From Gemmobacter sp034519525 (GTDB taxonomy: Bacteria > Pseudomonadota > Alphaproteobacteria > Rhodobacterales > Rhodobacteraceae), in assembly GCA_034519525.1 (NCBI GenBank), contig JAXHOJ010000022.1, forward strand, positions 1 to 64,000: 64,000 nucleotides of DNA. The letters are read 5' to 3'. Numbering within the stretch: the first letter of the stretch is position 1; every line of letters starts with the position of its first letter. Both the position numbers and the translations under genes were made by a program. The notes beneath the pieces were generated by a model. That model ran no database searches. It was given only the letters and a program-made list of their open reading frames with translations, and was not told the DNA's origin. Shown piece by piece: positions 42,754 through 51,487 of the stretch.

Positions 42754-43485
42754 ATGAGCGAGCAAAAGGTTATGGTACTGACCGGGGCAAGCCGGGGGAT
42801 CGGCCATGCCACGGTCAAGCGGTTCAGTGCCGAAGGCTGGCGCGTGCTGACCTGTTCGCGGCAACCCTTCGATGCACGCTGCCCCTGGCCCGGCGGCGAG
42901 GAAAACCACATCCAGATTGATCTGGCCTCGCCCGATGCCACGATTGCCGCCATTTCCATCATCAAGGAAAAGATCGGCGGCAAGCTTCATGCGCTGGTGA
43001 ACAATGCGGGCATTTCCCCAAAGGGCGCAGGTGGGGCCAGATTAAGCACGCTGGATACCGATCTGCGGACATGGGGCCATGTGTTCCACGTCAACTTCTT
43101 TGCCTCCATCGTGCTCGCCCGCGGCCTGCAGCAAGAGCTGGCGGCGGCGAAAGGGTCGGTGGTCAATGTCACGTCGATTGCCGGGGTTCGGGTGCATCCT
43201 TTCGCAGGCGCCGCCTATGCCACATCAAAAGCCGCGCTGGCGGCGCTGACCCGAGAAATGGCGCATGATTTCGGCCCCATGGGTGTGCGGGTGAATGCGA
43301 TTGCCCCGGGCGAGATCGAAACCTCGATCCTGTCACCGGGCACCGACAAGATTGTGGAAAAGCTGCCGATGCGGCGGCTGGGCCAGCCCAAAGAGGTGGC
43401 GGATGTGATCTGGTTCCTGTGTTCGGATCAATCCAGCTATATTTCAGGCACCGAAATCGAGGTGAACGGGGCGCAGCACGTCTGA
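42754..43485 (+). CDS. Short-chain dehydrogenase/reductase
   Basis: A 243-residue classical SDR: cofactor motif TGASRGIGHATVKRF (residues 10-24), NNAGISPKG, catalytic Ser in VTSIAGVRVHP, YxxxK as YATSKAALAALTREMA, and the ending YISGTEIEVNGAQHV. Substrate unknown; closest feel is 3-oxoacyl reductase/FabG-like. Divergent from argB. GGAGGCGGCG precedes the ATG. Confidence 0.88.
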   Translation: MSEQKVMVLTGASRGIGHATVKRFSAEGWRVLTCSRQPFDARCPWPGGEENHIQIDLASPDATIAAISIIKEKIGGKLHALVNNAGISPKGAGGARLSTLDTDLRTWGHVFHVNFFASIVLARGLQQELAAAKGSVVNVTSIAGVRVHPFAGAAYATSKAALAALTREMAHDFGPMGVRVNAIAPGEIETSILSPGTDKIVEKLPMRRLGQPKEVADVIWFLCSDQSSYISGTEIEVNGAQHV

Positions 43486-43578
43486 ATTTTTTCTGCCTCC
43501 TCGGGATTATTTCGCCTTGGCCCGCGTCAATCTGTTCAGGCCCGGCAGTTGTGCCCGCGCCCCAGAGGAGAGACCCGG

Positions 43579-43950
43579 ATGACCCGCATTGCCCCGCTTG
43601 CCATCGCCCTGCTGCTGGCTGCCCAAGCTGCATTTGCCGCCCCCGCCATGACGGCAGAAACCGCCACTGGCGCCATTCTGACCGCGCCGGATGGAAAATC
43701 GCTTTACACTTTTGACAAGGATGCCCCCGGCGCCTCGAACTGCGCCGGTGACTGCGTGGTGAACTGGCCGATCCTTGCCGCCGCTGCGGAAGATCAGCCC
43801 GAGGGTGATTTCACCATCATCGACCGCGCGGATGGCGCCAAACAATGGGCCTACAAGGGGCTGCCGCTGTATACCTTCTTCAAGGATGCCGCCGCAGGCG
43901 ATACGCTGGGCGATGGCGTCAAGGGTGTCTGGCATCTCGCCCGTCCCTGA
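43579..43950 (+). CDS. Secreted repeat protein with Yx(FWY)xxD motifs
   Basis: A 123-residue exported protein. Signal peptide MTRIAPLAIALLLAAQAAFA with cleavage near AFA-APA. Two Yx(FWY)xxD motifs, SLYTFDKDAPG and PLYTFFKDAAAGD, with the intervening CAGDCVVNWP cysteine pair, define the secreted-repeat family (PF03640). AGAGGAGAGACCCGG precedes the ATG. It is followed after 27 bp by an ECF sigma gene and its anti-sigma gene, so it is probably part of that regulon or operon. Molecular role unknown. Confidence 0.85.
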   Translation: MTRIAPLAIALLLAAQAAFAAPAMTAETATGAILTAPDGKSLYTFDKDAPGASNCAGDCVVNWPILAAAAEDQPEGDFTIIDRADGAKQWAYKGLPLYTFFKDAAAGDTLGDGVKGVWHLARP

Positions 43951-43977
43951 TCGCCCCGGATCGCAAGGCCAAGCCAC

Positions 43978-44508
43978 ATGAGCATCCTGCACGAGATCGA
44001 AGCCGCGATTCCCGCCCTGCGCCGCTATGCCCATGCGCTTGTCAGGGATCGGGACAGGGCCGATGATCTGGTGCAGGACTGTCTGGAACGCGCCATTGCC
44101 CGTCGGCACGACTGGCGCGGTGAAGGCGCCGTTCAGGCCTGGCTGTTCCGCATTCTTCTGAACCGCCACCGCGATCTGCTGCGCGGCCAGCCTGCCGGGC
44201 ATCTGGTGGCGGTGGAGGATCTGCCCGCCGAACCCGCGCAGCCCGGCGGCCAGGATGGCCATATGGCACTGCGCGAGGTGCACGAGGCCATGGGCCGCCT
44301 GCCTGCCGACCAGCGCGCCGCGCTGCTGCTGGTGGCGGTCGAGGGGCAAAGCTTCGATCAGGCCGCCGATTTGCTGGGCATTCCCCGTGGCACGCTGATG
44401 TCGCGCCTTGCCCGCGCCCGCGCCAGCCTGCGTGCCCTCACCGGGCGCAGCGGCCCGCAACCTGCCCCGGCCCGGCCGGGACAGCCCGGAAGGACAGTGA
44501 AGCCATGA
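43978..44508 (+). CDS. ECF-type RNA polymerase sigma factor
   Basis: A 176-residue ECF sigma factor. Sigma2: IPALRRYAHALVRDRDRADDLVQDCLERAIAR (residues 10-42); sigma4 helix-turn-helix: LPADQRAALLLVAVEGQSFDQAADLLGIPRGTLMSRLARARASLR (about 105-150). The stop overlaps the anti-sigma start as ATGA. The stress it responds to is not evident; ECF/anti-sigma pairs of this type in alphaproteobacteria often answer oxidative or envelope stress. Confidence 0.92.
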   Translation: MSILHEIEAAIPALRRYAHALVRDRDRADDLVQDCLERAIARRHDWRGEGAVQAWLFRILLNRHRDLLRGQPAGHLVAVEDLPAEPAQPGGQDGHMALREVHEAMGRLPADQRAALLLVAVEGQSFDQAADLLGIPRGTLMSRLARARASLRALTGRSGPQPAPARPGQPGRTVKP

Positions 44509-45280
44509 CACACCCCCCCCCCTGCCCGAAGACCTGCTGCTGGAATATCACGCGGGCCTTCTACCCCCCGAAACCATGGCACAGGTTGCCGCGCGGCTGG
44601 CCGACGATCCTGCGGCGCAGGCCCTTCTGGCGGATTGGCGCGCGCAGGATGCAGGACTTGCGGCGCTGTATCAGCCTGTGGCTGCCGAACCCCCGCCTGC
44701 CCGGCTGACGGCGGCGCTGCATCAGGCTCAGGCGGCAGAGCGCAGCCGGGCTCCCCTAATTTCGCTGGCGCGGCTGATGGCGGCTGTGGCGCTGGTGGCG
44801 CTGGGGCTGGCGGGGGGCTGGTTCGGCCGCGATCTGCTGGCCCCTGCCCCGCTGGCGCAGGCCATGGCGGCGGCAGCGATGGACGCGCACGAAACCTTTG
44901 TGGTCGAAGTGGTGCATCCGGTCGAGGTGGCGGCATCGGAAGAGGCGCATCTGCACGCCTGGATGTCGAAGCGGCTGGGGCATGAGATCCGGCCGCCAGA
45001 TTTCGCCGCTGCAGGCTTTGCCCTGCTGGGCGGGCGCATCCTGCCTGCCGGGACCGGCACGGCGGCGCTGTATATGTATGAAAACAGCATGGGCCAGCGC
45101 ATCACGCTCTATATCGCCCCCGAAACGGCAGCCGCCGAGACCGCTTTCCGCTTTGCACAGCGCGGCGCGACGCAAAGCTTTTTCTGGACGGATCGCGATC
45201 TGAGCTATGCCGTGGTTGGCGCCGTGCCGCGCGACATGCTGCGCCGCATTGCCGTCGCCGCCTATGAACAGCTGATCTGA
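44505..45280 (+). CDS. Membrane anti-sigma factor, frameshifted in a poly-C tract
   Basis: The ATG at 44505 overlaps the sigma stop. After MTHPPP the read frame becomes nonsense; adding one C to the run of ten C (44513-44522) gives LPEDLLLEYHAGLLPPETMAQVAARLADDPAAQALLADWRAQDAGL, the normal anti-sigma opening, continuous with an intact frame to 45280 (258 residues). A single membrane helix LMAAVALVALGLAGGWFG lies near residue 90, with a periplasmic domain after it. Tract-length error or phase variation are both possible. Confidence 0.82.
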
Positions 45281-45285
45281 CTGGT

Positions 45286-46596
45286 TCAGCCGCCCTTGCG
45301 GCGGCTGCGCAGATTGGCGAAATACTCCACCCGCTTTTTCAACTCGCGCTCGAAACCGCGCTCCGGGGGCATGTAGAACACCGGGCGCTTCATATCTTCG
45401 GGGAAGTAATTCTGCCCTGAAAACCCGTCTTCGGCGTCATGGTCATAGGCATAGCCCATGCCATAGCCCAGATCCTTCATCAACCGGGTTGGGGCGTTGC
45501 GGATATGCAGCGGCGGTGGCAGGCTGCCGGTGTCACGCGCCGCCGCCCGCGCCGCCTTGTAGGCCACATAAACCCCGTTGGATTTCGGGGCCAGCGCCAG
45601 ATAGACCACGGCATTGGCCAGCGCCAGCTCCCCCTCCGGCGATCCCAGCCGTTCATAGGTTTCCCAGCTGTCCACACAGACGGCCTGCGCCTGCGGATCG
45701 GCCAGCCCGATATCCTCAACCGCCATCCGGGTCAGACGGCGGGCCAGAAAGCGGGGGTCTTCGCCGCCTTCCAGCATCCGGGCAAACCAGTAAAGCGCGG
45801 CATCCGGGTCTGATCCGCGCACCGATTTATGCAGGGCGGAAATCAGATTGTAATGCTCTTCGCCCGATTTGTCGTATTTCGCCGCCCGCCGCATCAAACG
45901 CTGCGCAAGCTGATCGCGGGTCAGGGGCGCGCCCTTGTGGGCGGCCACCTGTTCGATCAGGTTCAGCGCGGCCCGGCCATCGCCATCGGCCATTTCCAGC
46001 AGCGCCTCGCGCGCATCGGCCAGCAAGGGCAAGGCCCGGCCCAGCTCCTGTTCCGCACGCTGTGCCAGCCGCTCCAGATCAGCAAGGCTCAGCCGCTCCA
46101 GCACGATGACCTGTGCCCGGCTGAGCAGCGCCGCGTTCAGCTCGAACGAGGGGTTTTCGGTGGTCGCGCCCACCAGAAGGATGGTGCCATCCTCCATATG
46201 CGGCAGGAATCCATCCTGCTGCGCCTTGTTGAAACGGTGAATTTCGTCAACGAACAGCAGGGTGCCCTGGCCGGTCTGGCGCCGCAGCTTGGCCTGTTCG
46301 AACACCTTGCGCAGATCCGGCACGCCGGTGAAGATCGCGCTGATCTGTACGAAGGCCAGTCTGGTCTGATCGGCCAGAAGCCGCGCAATGGTGGTCTTGC
46401 CCACGCCCGGCGGCCCCCAAAGGATCAGCGACGACAGGCTGCCCGCCGCCAGCATGGCGCCCAACGGGCCTTCCGCGCCGAGCACATGATCCTGCCCGAT
46501 CACATCGGCCAGAACCTGTGGGCGCAGACGATCCGCCAGCGGGCGCGGCGCCTCGCGTTTCGGGGTGGGGGAAGCGGTGTCGAACAGATCAGCCAT
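45286..46596 (-). CDS. rarA: Replication-associated recombination ATPase RarA (MgsA)
   Basis: A 436-residue AAA+ protein: LADRLRPQVLADVIGQDHVLG, Walker A LWGPPGVGKTTIARLLA (about residue 58), Walker B LFVDEIHRFNKAQQDGFLPHMEDG, sensor GATTENPSFELNAALLSR, and the tetramerisation region near the C-terminus (YLALAPKSNGVYVAYKAA). Acts at stalled replication forks. Convergent with the anti-sigma gene (5 bp between stops) and 37 bp after the protease gene. Confidence 0.95.
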   Translation of the reverse strand: MADLFDTASPTPKREAPRPLADRLRPQVLADVIGQDHVLGAEGPLGAMLAAGSLSSLILWGPPGVGKTTIARLLADQTRLAFVQISAIFTGVPDLRKVFEQAKLRRQTGQGTLLFVDEIHRFNKAQQDGFLPHMEDGTILLVGATTENPSFELNAALLSRAQVIVLERLSLADLERLAQRAEQELGRALPLLADAREALLEMADGDGRAALNLIEQVAAHKGAPLTRDQLAQRLMRRAAKYDKSGEEHYNLISALHKSVRGSDPDAALYWFARMLEGGEDPRFLARRLTRMAVEDIGLADPQAQAVCVDSWETYERLGSPEGELALANAVVYLALAPKSNGVYVAYKAARAAARDTGSLPPPLHIRNAPTRLMKDLGYGMGYAYDHDAEDGFSGQNYFPEDMKRPVFYMPPERGFERELKKRVEYFANLRSRRKGG

Positions 46597-46633
46597 GGCC
46601 GCAGATTACGCGCTCCCCCGCGCCACGAAAAGG

Positions 46634-48025
46634 TCAGATACGGAAGCGCAGCAACATCGGCTCCCCGTCGCGCAAGACTTCCACCGCCCAGCGGCGCTGC
46701 ACAGGCGCGGTAAGGGCCTCCACATCGGCAGGCCGTTCGACTGCCGTGCCGTTGATCGCGCGGATGACATCGCCGGGGCGCAGGCCCACACGGGCGGCAA
46801 GACCATCCGCGCCGGTCACAACCACACCATCGCTGCTATCCGGCAGATCAAGCTCTGCCGCCACCGCCGGGTTGATCCGGCTGACCGAAAGCCCGTGCAA
46901 CACCCGGTCCCCCTGCAGCGTCATCGCCTCACGCGGGGGGCTGTCGGGCGGGGCGATCAGGGTCAGCTGCGTCTCGGCCTCGTCGCCATCATGCAGGTAT
47001 TTCACCACGACCTCGCGCCCGATTCCCAGGGCGGCCAGGCGGAACATCACCTCCTGCGGGCTGTCGGTCGCGGCCCCATCCAGCGCAAGGATCACATCGC
47101 CCACCGTCAGCCCGGCGGCGCGGAACGGGCTGTCGGGGTGCAGATCCGAAATCATCACCCCCTCTGGCCGGGAAAGCCCCAGGGCATCGGCCATTGCGGC
47201 ATCAACCCCCTGCCCCGTCACCCCCGCCCAGGGCCGCTGATAGCGGGTTTCACCCGCCACGGCCTGATCCACGAAGTTCTGCACCAGATTGGAGGGGATG
47301 GCGAAACCGATCCCGTTCGACCCGCCCCCCTTGCTGAGGATCGCCGTATTGATCCCCACCAGATCGCCGTTCACATCGACCAGGGCGCCACCCGAATTCC
47401 CCGGGTTGATCGCGGCATCCGTCTGCACGAAATACCCGCGTCCCGCACCGATCTGCAGTGTGGACCGCCCAAGCCCCGACACGATCCCCGAAGACACCGT
47501 CTGCCCCACACCAAAGGGGTTGCCGATGGCCAGCACGAGTTCCCCCACCTCCAGCGTATCCGAATTGCGCAGGGTCAGGGCCGGCAGATCCTCTGCCCCC
47601 TCCAGCTGCAGGATCGCCAGATCCGAATCCTCATCCGCCAGCAACACATGTGCCTTGAACTGCCGCCGGTCTGACAGTTCAACCCGGATATCCGTCGCCT
47701 CGCCCACCACATGATAGTTGGACACCACTAGCCCATCGCTGGCCACGATCACCCCCGACCCCAGCGAGTTTTCCATGCGCGGTGTGCTGCGCCCGTATTG
47801 CTGAAAAAACTGTTCAAAGAACGGGTCACCCGCAAAAGGATTCTCGCGCCGGTCCACCACCACGGTGGCATAGATATTCACCACGGCAGGCGCGGTTTCC
47901 TTCACCACGGGCGCAAAGCTGAGCGTGATCTGCGCCGGATCTTTCGGCACGATCTGCGCGGGGGCAGCGGTGGCAAGCAGCAGCGCCAGCAGCGGCGCGG
48001 TCATCAGGGGCGTCATGCGGATCAT
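46634..48025 (-). CDS. DegP/DegQ-like periplasmic serine protease (Do family)
   Basis: A 463-residue HtrA protease. Signal peptide MIRMTPLMTAPLLALLLATAAPA; trypsin-like domain with the triad His in SNYHVVGEA, Asp in DEDSDLAILQL and Ser in NPGNSGGALVDVNG; two PDZ domains follow (GVMISDLHPDSPFRAAGLTVGDVILALDG and VVVTGADGLAARVGLRPGDVIRAINGT). It degrades or refolds damaged periplasmic proteins. The segment ENPFAGDPFFEQFF is the usual Do-family LA loop. It lies between rplQ and rarA. Confidence 0.93.
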   Translation of the reverse strand: MIRMTPLMTAPLLALLLATAAPAQIVPKDPAQITLSFAPVVKETAPAVVNIYATVVVDRRENPFAGDPFFEQFFQQYGRSTPRMENSLGSGVIVASDGLVVSNYHVVGEATDIRVELSDRRQFKAHVLLADEDSDLAILQLEGAEDLPALTLRNSDTLEVGELVLAIGNPFGVGQTVSSGIVSGLGRSTLQIGAGRGYFVQTDAAINPGNSGGALVDVNGDLVGINTAILSKGGGSNGIGFAIPSNLVQNFVDQAVAGETRYQRPWAGVTGQGVDAAMADALGLSRPEGVMISDLHPDSPFRAAGLTVGDVILALDGAATDSPQEVMFRLAALGIGREVVVKYLHDGDEAETQLTLIAPPDSPPREAMTLQGDRVLHGLSVSRINPAVAAELDLPDSSDGVVVTGADGLAARVGLRPGDVIRAINGTAVERPADVEALTAPVQRRWAVEVLRDGEPMLLRFRI

Positions 48026-48120
48026 GGTCAGCCTTCTTCGATCTTCAGCCGCCCCGATATGGGCCGGGCCATGACAGCCTGCAATGGCTGCCCCCCGAAG
48101 TCACGGCCGTGTGACAGAAA

Positions 48121-48152
48121 TGGAAAAGGCCCGCCTCAGAGGGCGGGCCTTT
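48121..48152 (-). terminator. Intrinsic terminator of the ribosomal cluster after rplQ
   Basis: AAAGGCCCGCC (48125-48135) and GGCGGGCCTTT (48142-48152), loop TCAGAG. On the minus strand the stem is followed by TCCATTTCTG. It lies 20 bases past the rplQ stop and closes the 15-kb ribosomal region before the protease gene. Confidence 0.8.
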
Positions 48153-48171
48153 CAAGATCGGCAGGCGAAGC

Positions 48172-48591
48172 TCAGGCTTCGAATGCTTCTTCCGCTTCCA
48201 GACGCGCACGATCCGACGCGCCTTTGGCAGAGGTGTCACGATCCACGAATTCGATGATCGCCATCGGCGCCATGTCGCCATAGCGGAAGCCGGCTTTCAT
48301 GATGCGGATATAGCCGCCCTGACGCTCTTTGTAGCGCGGGCCGAGGATGGCGAACAGACGCTCCACATGCTTGTCTTCTTTCAGCTGTGCAGCTGCCAGA
48401 CGACGCGAATGCAGATCGCCACGCTTGGCCAGCGTGATGAGCTTTTCGACGATCGGACGCAGTTCCTTCGCTTTCGGAAGGGTGGTCTTGATCTGCTCGT
48501 GCTCAATCAGAGCGCCGGACATGTTGGCGAACAGCGCCTTGCGGTGTTCGTGGGTGCGGTTCAGACGGCGGTAGCCGCGAGCGTGACGCAT
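48172..48591 (-). CDS. rplQ: 50S ribosomal protein bL17
   Basis: A 139-residue L17: MRHARGYRRLNRTHEHRKALFANMSGALIEHEQIKTTLPKAKELRPIVEKLITLAK is unmistakable, with an acidic-alanine tail (ARLEAEEAFEA) longer than in E. coli. AGGAGATCATC precedes the ATG. Last gene of the supercluster, separated from rpoA by 124 bp carrying two hairpins. Confidence 0.97.
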   Translation of the reverse strand: MRHARGYRRLNRTHEHRKALFANMSGALIEHEQIKTTLPKAKELRPIVEKLITLAKRGDLHSRRLAAAQLKEDKHVERLFAILGPRYKERQGGYIRIMKAGFRYGDMAPMAIIEFVDRDTSAKGASDRARLEAEEAFEA

Positions 48592-48671
48592 GATGATCTC
48601 CTAGCGTTTTGCTTTGTCTTGCAGCCCTGCGTTGGGGCCACTTCGTTGGGGCGGAATTGCCCGGCACTTCC

Positions 48672-48714
48672 CCGCCATTGCGGGCATTCGGGGGGCGTAA
48701 CCGCCCCCCTTGAA
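48672..48714 (-). promoter_or_regulatory. Two hairpins between rpoA and rplQ
   Basis: Minus strand: GGGGGGCG-GTTA-CGCCCCCC directly after the rpoA stop (48714-48695), then CCCGC-AATG-GCGGG (about 48688-48674). No T-run follows either, so partial termination or mRNA processing is more likely than full termination; rplQ would otherwise need its own promoter. Confidence 0.5.
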
Positions 48715-48715
48715 C

Positions 48716-49732
48716 TTAGAACTGGTCTTCGAAGCGCTTGGCCAGATCTTCGATGTTTTCCGGCGGCCAGTCTTCGACATCCATCCCGAGATGCAGACCC
48801 ATGCCCGAAAGCACTTCCTTGATCTCGTTCAGCGACTTGCGGCCGAAGTTCGGGGTGCGCAGCATCTCTGCTTCGGTCTTCTGGATCAGATCGCCGATAT
48901 ACACGATGTTGTCGTTCTTCAGGCAGTTGGCCGAACGGACCGAAAGCTCCAGCTCGTCGACTTTCTTGAGAAGAAGCGGGTTGAACTCCAACCCGGTTTC
49001 CAGCTCTGCCTTGGTGGCCGATTCCGGTTCGTCGAAGTTGACGAAGATGGCCAGCTGATCCTGCAGGATGCGCGCGGCATAGGCCACGGCATCATCCGGC
49101 GTCAGCGCGCCATTGGTTTCGATCTTCATGGTGAGCTTGTCATAATCCAGCACCTGACCTTCGCGGGTCGGGGTGACTTCGTAAGACACTTTTTTCACCG
49201 GCGAGAAGATGGCGTCGATGGCAATCAGGCCAATCGGTGCATCTTCCGGCTTGTTCTTGTCCGCTGCCACATAGCCCTTGCCGGTATTCACCGTCAGTTC
49301 CATGTACAGATCGGCCCCATCGTCGAGGTGGCAGATCACGTGATCCTTGTTCAGGATCTCGATGCCATTCGATTCAGAGATTTCGCCCGCCGTGACAACG
49401 CCGGGGCCTTTTGCCGAAATCGACAGGCGCTTCGGCCCTTCGACTTCCATCTTCAGCGAGACGCCTTTCAGGTTCAGCACGATGTCGGTGACATCTTCGC
49501 GCACACCAGAGACGCTGGAAAATTCGTGCAGGACGTTGTCGATCTGCACGGAGGTGATAGCCCCACCCTGCAGTGACGACATCAGAACGCGACGCAGCGC
49601 GTTGCCAAGGGTCAGACCAAAGCCGCGCTCCAGCGGTTCAGCGATAACCGTGGCGGTGCGTGCAGCATCCGGCCCCGGTTTCACAACCAGCTGCGTCGGC
49701 TTGATCAGCTCAGCCCAGTTCTTGTGGATCAT
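48716..49732 (-). CDS. rpoA: RNA polymerase alpha subunit
   Basis: A 338-residue alpha subunit. N-terminal assembly domain from MIHKNWAELIKPTQL (start 49732, after GGAGGCGAAAGC) including LERGFGLTLGNALRRVLMSSLQGGAIT; C-terminal DNA/activator-binding domain LSVRSANCLKNDNIVYIGDLIQKTEAEMLRTPNFGRKSLNEIKEVL. An in-frame ATG at 49759 is upstream of that site and not needed. Intact. Confidence 0.98.
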   Translation of the reverse strand: MIHKNWAELIKPTQLVVKPGPDAARTATVIAEPLERGFGLTLGNALRRVLMSSLQGGAITSVQIDNVLHEFSSVSGVREDVTDIVLNLKGVSLKMEVEGPKRLSISAKGPGVVTAGEISESNGIEILNKDHVICHLDDGADLYMELTVNTGKGYVAADKNKPEDAPIGLIAIDAIFSPVKKVSYEVTPTREGQVLDYDKLTMKIETNGALTPDDAVAYAARILQDQLAIFVNFDEPESATKAELETGLEFNPLLLKKVDELELSVRSANCLKNDNIVYIGDLIQKTEAEMLRTPNFGRKSLNEIKEVLSGMGLHLGMDVEDWPPENIEDLAKRFEDQF

Positions 49733-49815
49733 GCTTTCGCCTCCATACCTGTTCTCCACCCATGACCGTTAAGCGGAAAACGCCCGAGGATCAGAAATAG
49801 CAAACCGGGCCGCGC

Positions 49816-49841
49816 AACGAAGGCGCGGCCCGATTGAATAT
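49816..49841 (-). promoter_or_regulatory. Terminator-like hairpin between rpsK and rpoA
   Basis: Minus strand CGGGCCGCGC, a 6-7 base loop, GCGCGGCCCG, then GTTTGCTATTTCTG. The stem is strong and the tail partly T-rich, so some termination before rpoA is plausible. Confidence 0.5.
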
Positions 49842-49847
49842 TGGTCG

Positions 49848-50237
49848 TCAGACGCGACGACGCTTCGGCGGACGGCAGCCGTTATGCGCCAGCGGCGTCA
49901 CGTCGCGGATCGAGGTGATGGTCAGGCCAACCGCAGCCAGCGCACGCAGCGCCGATTCGCGGCCCGAACCCGGACCCTGCACTTCGACTTCGACAGTTTT
50001 CATGCCGTGTTCCTGAGCCTTTTTGGCGGCGTCCTCGGCAGCCATCTGGGCGGCATAGGGCGTCGATTTACGCGAGCCCTTGAAGCCCATGGTGCCCGAG
50101 GACGACCAGGAAATGGCGTTGCCCTGAACGTCGGAGATCAGGATCTTGGTGTTGTTGAACGAAGAGTTCACATGAACGACGCCAGCGGCGATGTTCTTGC
50201 GCTCTTTGCGCTTCATACGGGTCTTGTCGCGAGCCAT
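49848..50237 (-). CDS. rpsK: 30S ribosomal protein uS11
   Basis: A 129-residue S11: KERKNIAAGVVHVNSSFNNTKILISDVQGNAISWSSSGTMGFKGSRKSTPYAAQMAAEDAA and the basic ending PLAHNGCRPPKRRRV. Platform protein of the small subunit. Starts 14 bp after rpsM. Confidence 0.98.
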   Translation of the reverse strand: MARDKTRMKRKERKNIAAGVVHVNSSFNNTKILISDVQGNAISWSSSGTMGFKGSRKSTPYAAQMAAEDAAKKAQEHGMKTVEVEVQGPGSGRESALRALAAVGLTITSIRDVTPLAHNGCRPPKRRRV

Positions 50238-50251
50238 GTGCTACCCTCCCC

Positions 50252-50626
50252 TTACTTCTTCTTGCCGGCAATGGCCTTAGCGGGGCCTTTGCGGGTGCGA
50301 GCGTTGGTGTGGGTGCGCTGGCCACGAACCGGAAGGTTCCGGCGGTGACGCAGACCGCGGTAGCAGCCAAGGTCCATCAGACGCTTGACGTTCATCGACA
50401 CTTCACGGCGCAGGTCGCCTTCAACGGTGAAGTTGGCGTCGATGTATTCGCGGATGGCCAGAACTTCGGCATCCGACAGATCGTTCACGCGACGGGCGCG
50501 GTCGATGCTGAGGGCTTCGCAGATCTGTTCGGCAAAATGGGCGCCGATGCCATGGATGTACTGAAGCGAGATCGGAACCCGCTTCCCGGTCGGGATGTTA
50601 ACGCCAGCGATACGTGCCACGCGCAT
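50252..50626 (-). CDS. rpsM: 30S ribosomal protein uS13
   Basis: A 124-residue S13: VARIAGVNIPTGKRVPISLQYIHGIG, SDAEVLAIREYID, and the tail RHRRNLPVRGQRTHTNARTRKGPAKAIAGKKK. Start 50626 fits homology; a longer frame to 50743 runs through a terminator hairpin and is rejected. First gene after the adk terminator. Confidence 0.97.
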   Translation of the reverse strand: MRVARIAGVNIPTGKRVPISLQYIHGIGAHFAEQICEALSIDRARRVNDLSDAEVLAIREYIDANFTVEGDLRREVSMNVKRLMDLGCYRGLRHRRNLPVRGQRTHTNARTRKGPAKAIAGKKK

Positions 50627-50733
50627 TTCCTTTTGTTGCGGTTCCGTAATGCCAGAACCTTTTTTCACAACCCCGGTGCGGCGCGAGAGTGCATTAAACG
50701 CCGCCCGGATCGAAGCCCTGCCAGTTTCCCCTG

Positions 50734-50781
50734 GGGAAAACAAAAGCCACGGACGATTCCCATACGGGACGCCGTGGCTTA
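50734..50781 (-). terminator. Terminator between adk and rpsM
   Basis: Minus strand AAGCCACGG (50780-50772) pairs with CCGTGGCTT (50752-50744), with an inner CCC/GGG helix, followed by TTGTTTTCC. It lies 40 bases past the adk stop and separates it from rpsM. Confidence 0.72.
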
Positions 50782-50821
50782 GGGGGTTTTGCGCGGCCCG
50801 TCAAGGCCGCCACAAGCGGAT

Positions 50822-51472
50822 TCAGCTCTTGTCAAGAACTTTTGCGATAGACGCCGAAACGGCCTCCAACTCTGCCAGCCCATCGACAGAGGCCAGCTTG
50901 TCCTTGGCATAGTAGTAGCCGACAAGTGGCGAAGTTTTCTTGTAATATTCCATCAGACGCGTCTTGAGGCTGTCTTCATTGTCATCAGCCCGGCGCACCA
51001 GACGGTCACTGCCGCAGGCATCACAGATGCCCGGCTTGGCAGTCGGCTTGGTCGCATCGTGATAGACGGCACCGCAATTGCCGCAGGTGTAGCGCCCGGT
51101 GATCCGGGCCACCAGCGCGGCATCATCCACCTGCATCTCGATCACGGCATCCAGGCTCTGCCCCATGCGGGCCAGCAAAGCCCCAAGGGCATCAGCCTGT
51201 TTCAGCGTGCGCGGGAAGCCGTCGAAGATGAAGCCACCACCGGCATTGCCGGTGATCTTCTCTTCGATCAGGCCAATCACGATCTCATCCGTGACGAGCC
51301 CACCCTTGTCCATCACCTCGGCCACCTTGCGGCCCATCTCGCTGCCCGATGACTTAGCCTCGCGCAGCATGTCACCTGTGGACAGCTGCACCATGTTGCG
51401 GTCATCGACCAGCCGCTTGGCCTGCGTTCCCTTGCCGGCACCCGGAGGGCCGAGGAGGATGATGTTCGGCAT
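50822..51472 (-). CDS. adk: Adenylate kinase
   Basis: A 216-residue long-form adenylate kinase (ATP + AMP = 2 ADP). P-loop IILLGPPGAGKGTQAKRL, GFPRTLKQADALG, and a zinc-type LID with four cysteines: CGNCGAVY near residue 130 and CDACGSDRLVRRADDNEDSLKTRLMEY. Sits between secY and rpsM, as usual. Intact. Confidence 0.97.
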   Translation of the reverse strand: MPNIILLGPPGAGKGTQAKRLVDDRNMVQLSTGDMLREAKSSGSEMGRKVAEVMDKGGLVTDEIVIGLIEEKITGNAGGGFIFDGFPRTLKQADALGALLARMGQSLDAVIEMQVDDAALVARITGRYTCGNCGAVYHDATKPTAKPGICDACGSDRLVRRADDNEDSLKTRLMEYYKKTSPLVGYYYAKDKLASVDGLAELEAVSASIAKVLDKS

Positions 51473-51487
51473 TGCTCTTCCCTTTTG

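Noticed and set aside
41083..42990. ArgB-ferredoxin fusion protein
   Set aside because: The fusion arises only from an extra C at 41803-41805. Repair restores the exact ArgB ending and a GTGA overlap with a separate downstream gene.
50626..50743. N-terminal extension of S13
   Set aside because: The extra 39 codons run through a terminator hairpin and do not match S13; the ATG at 50626 fits the family.
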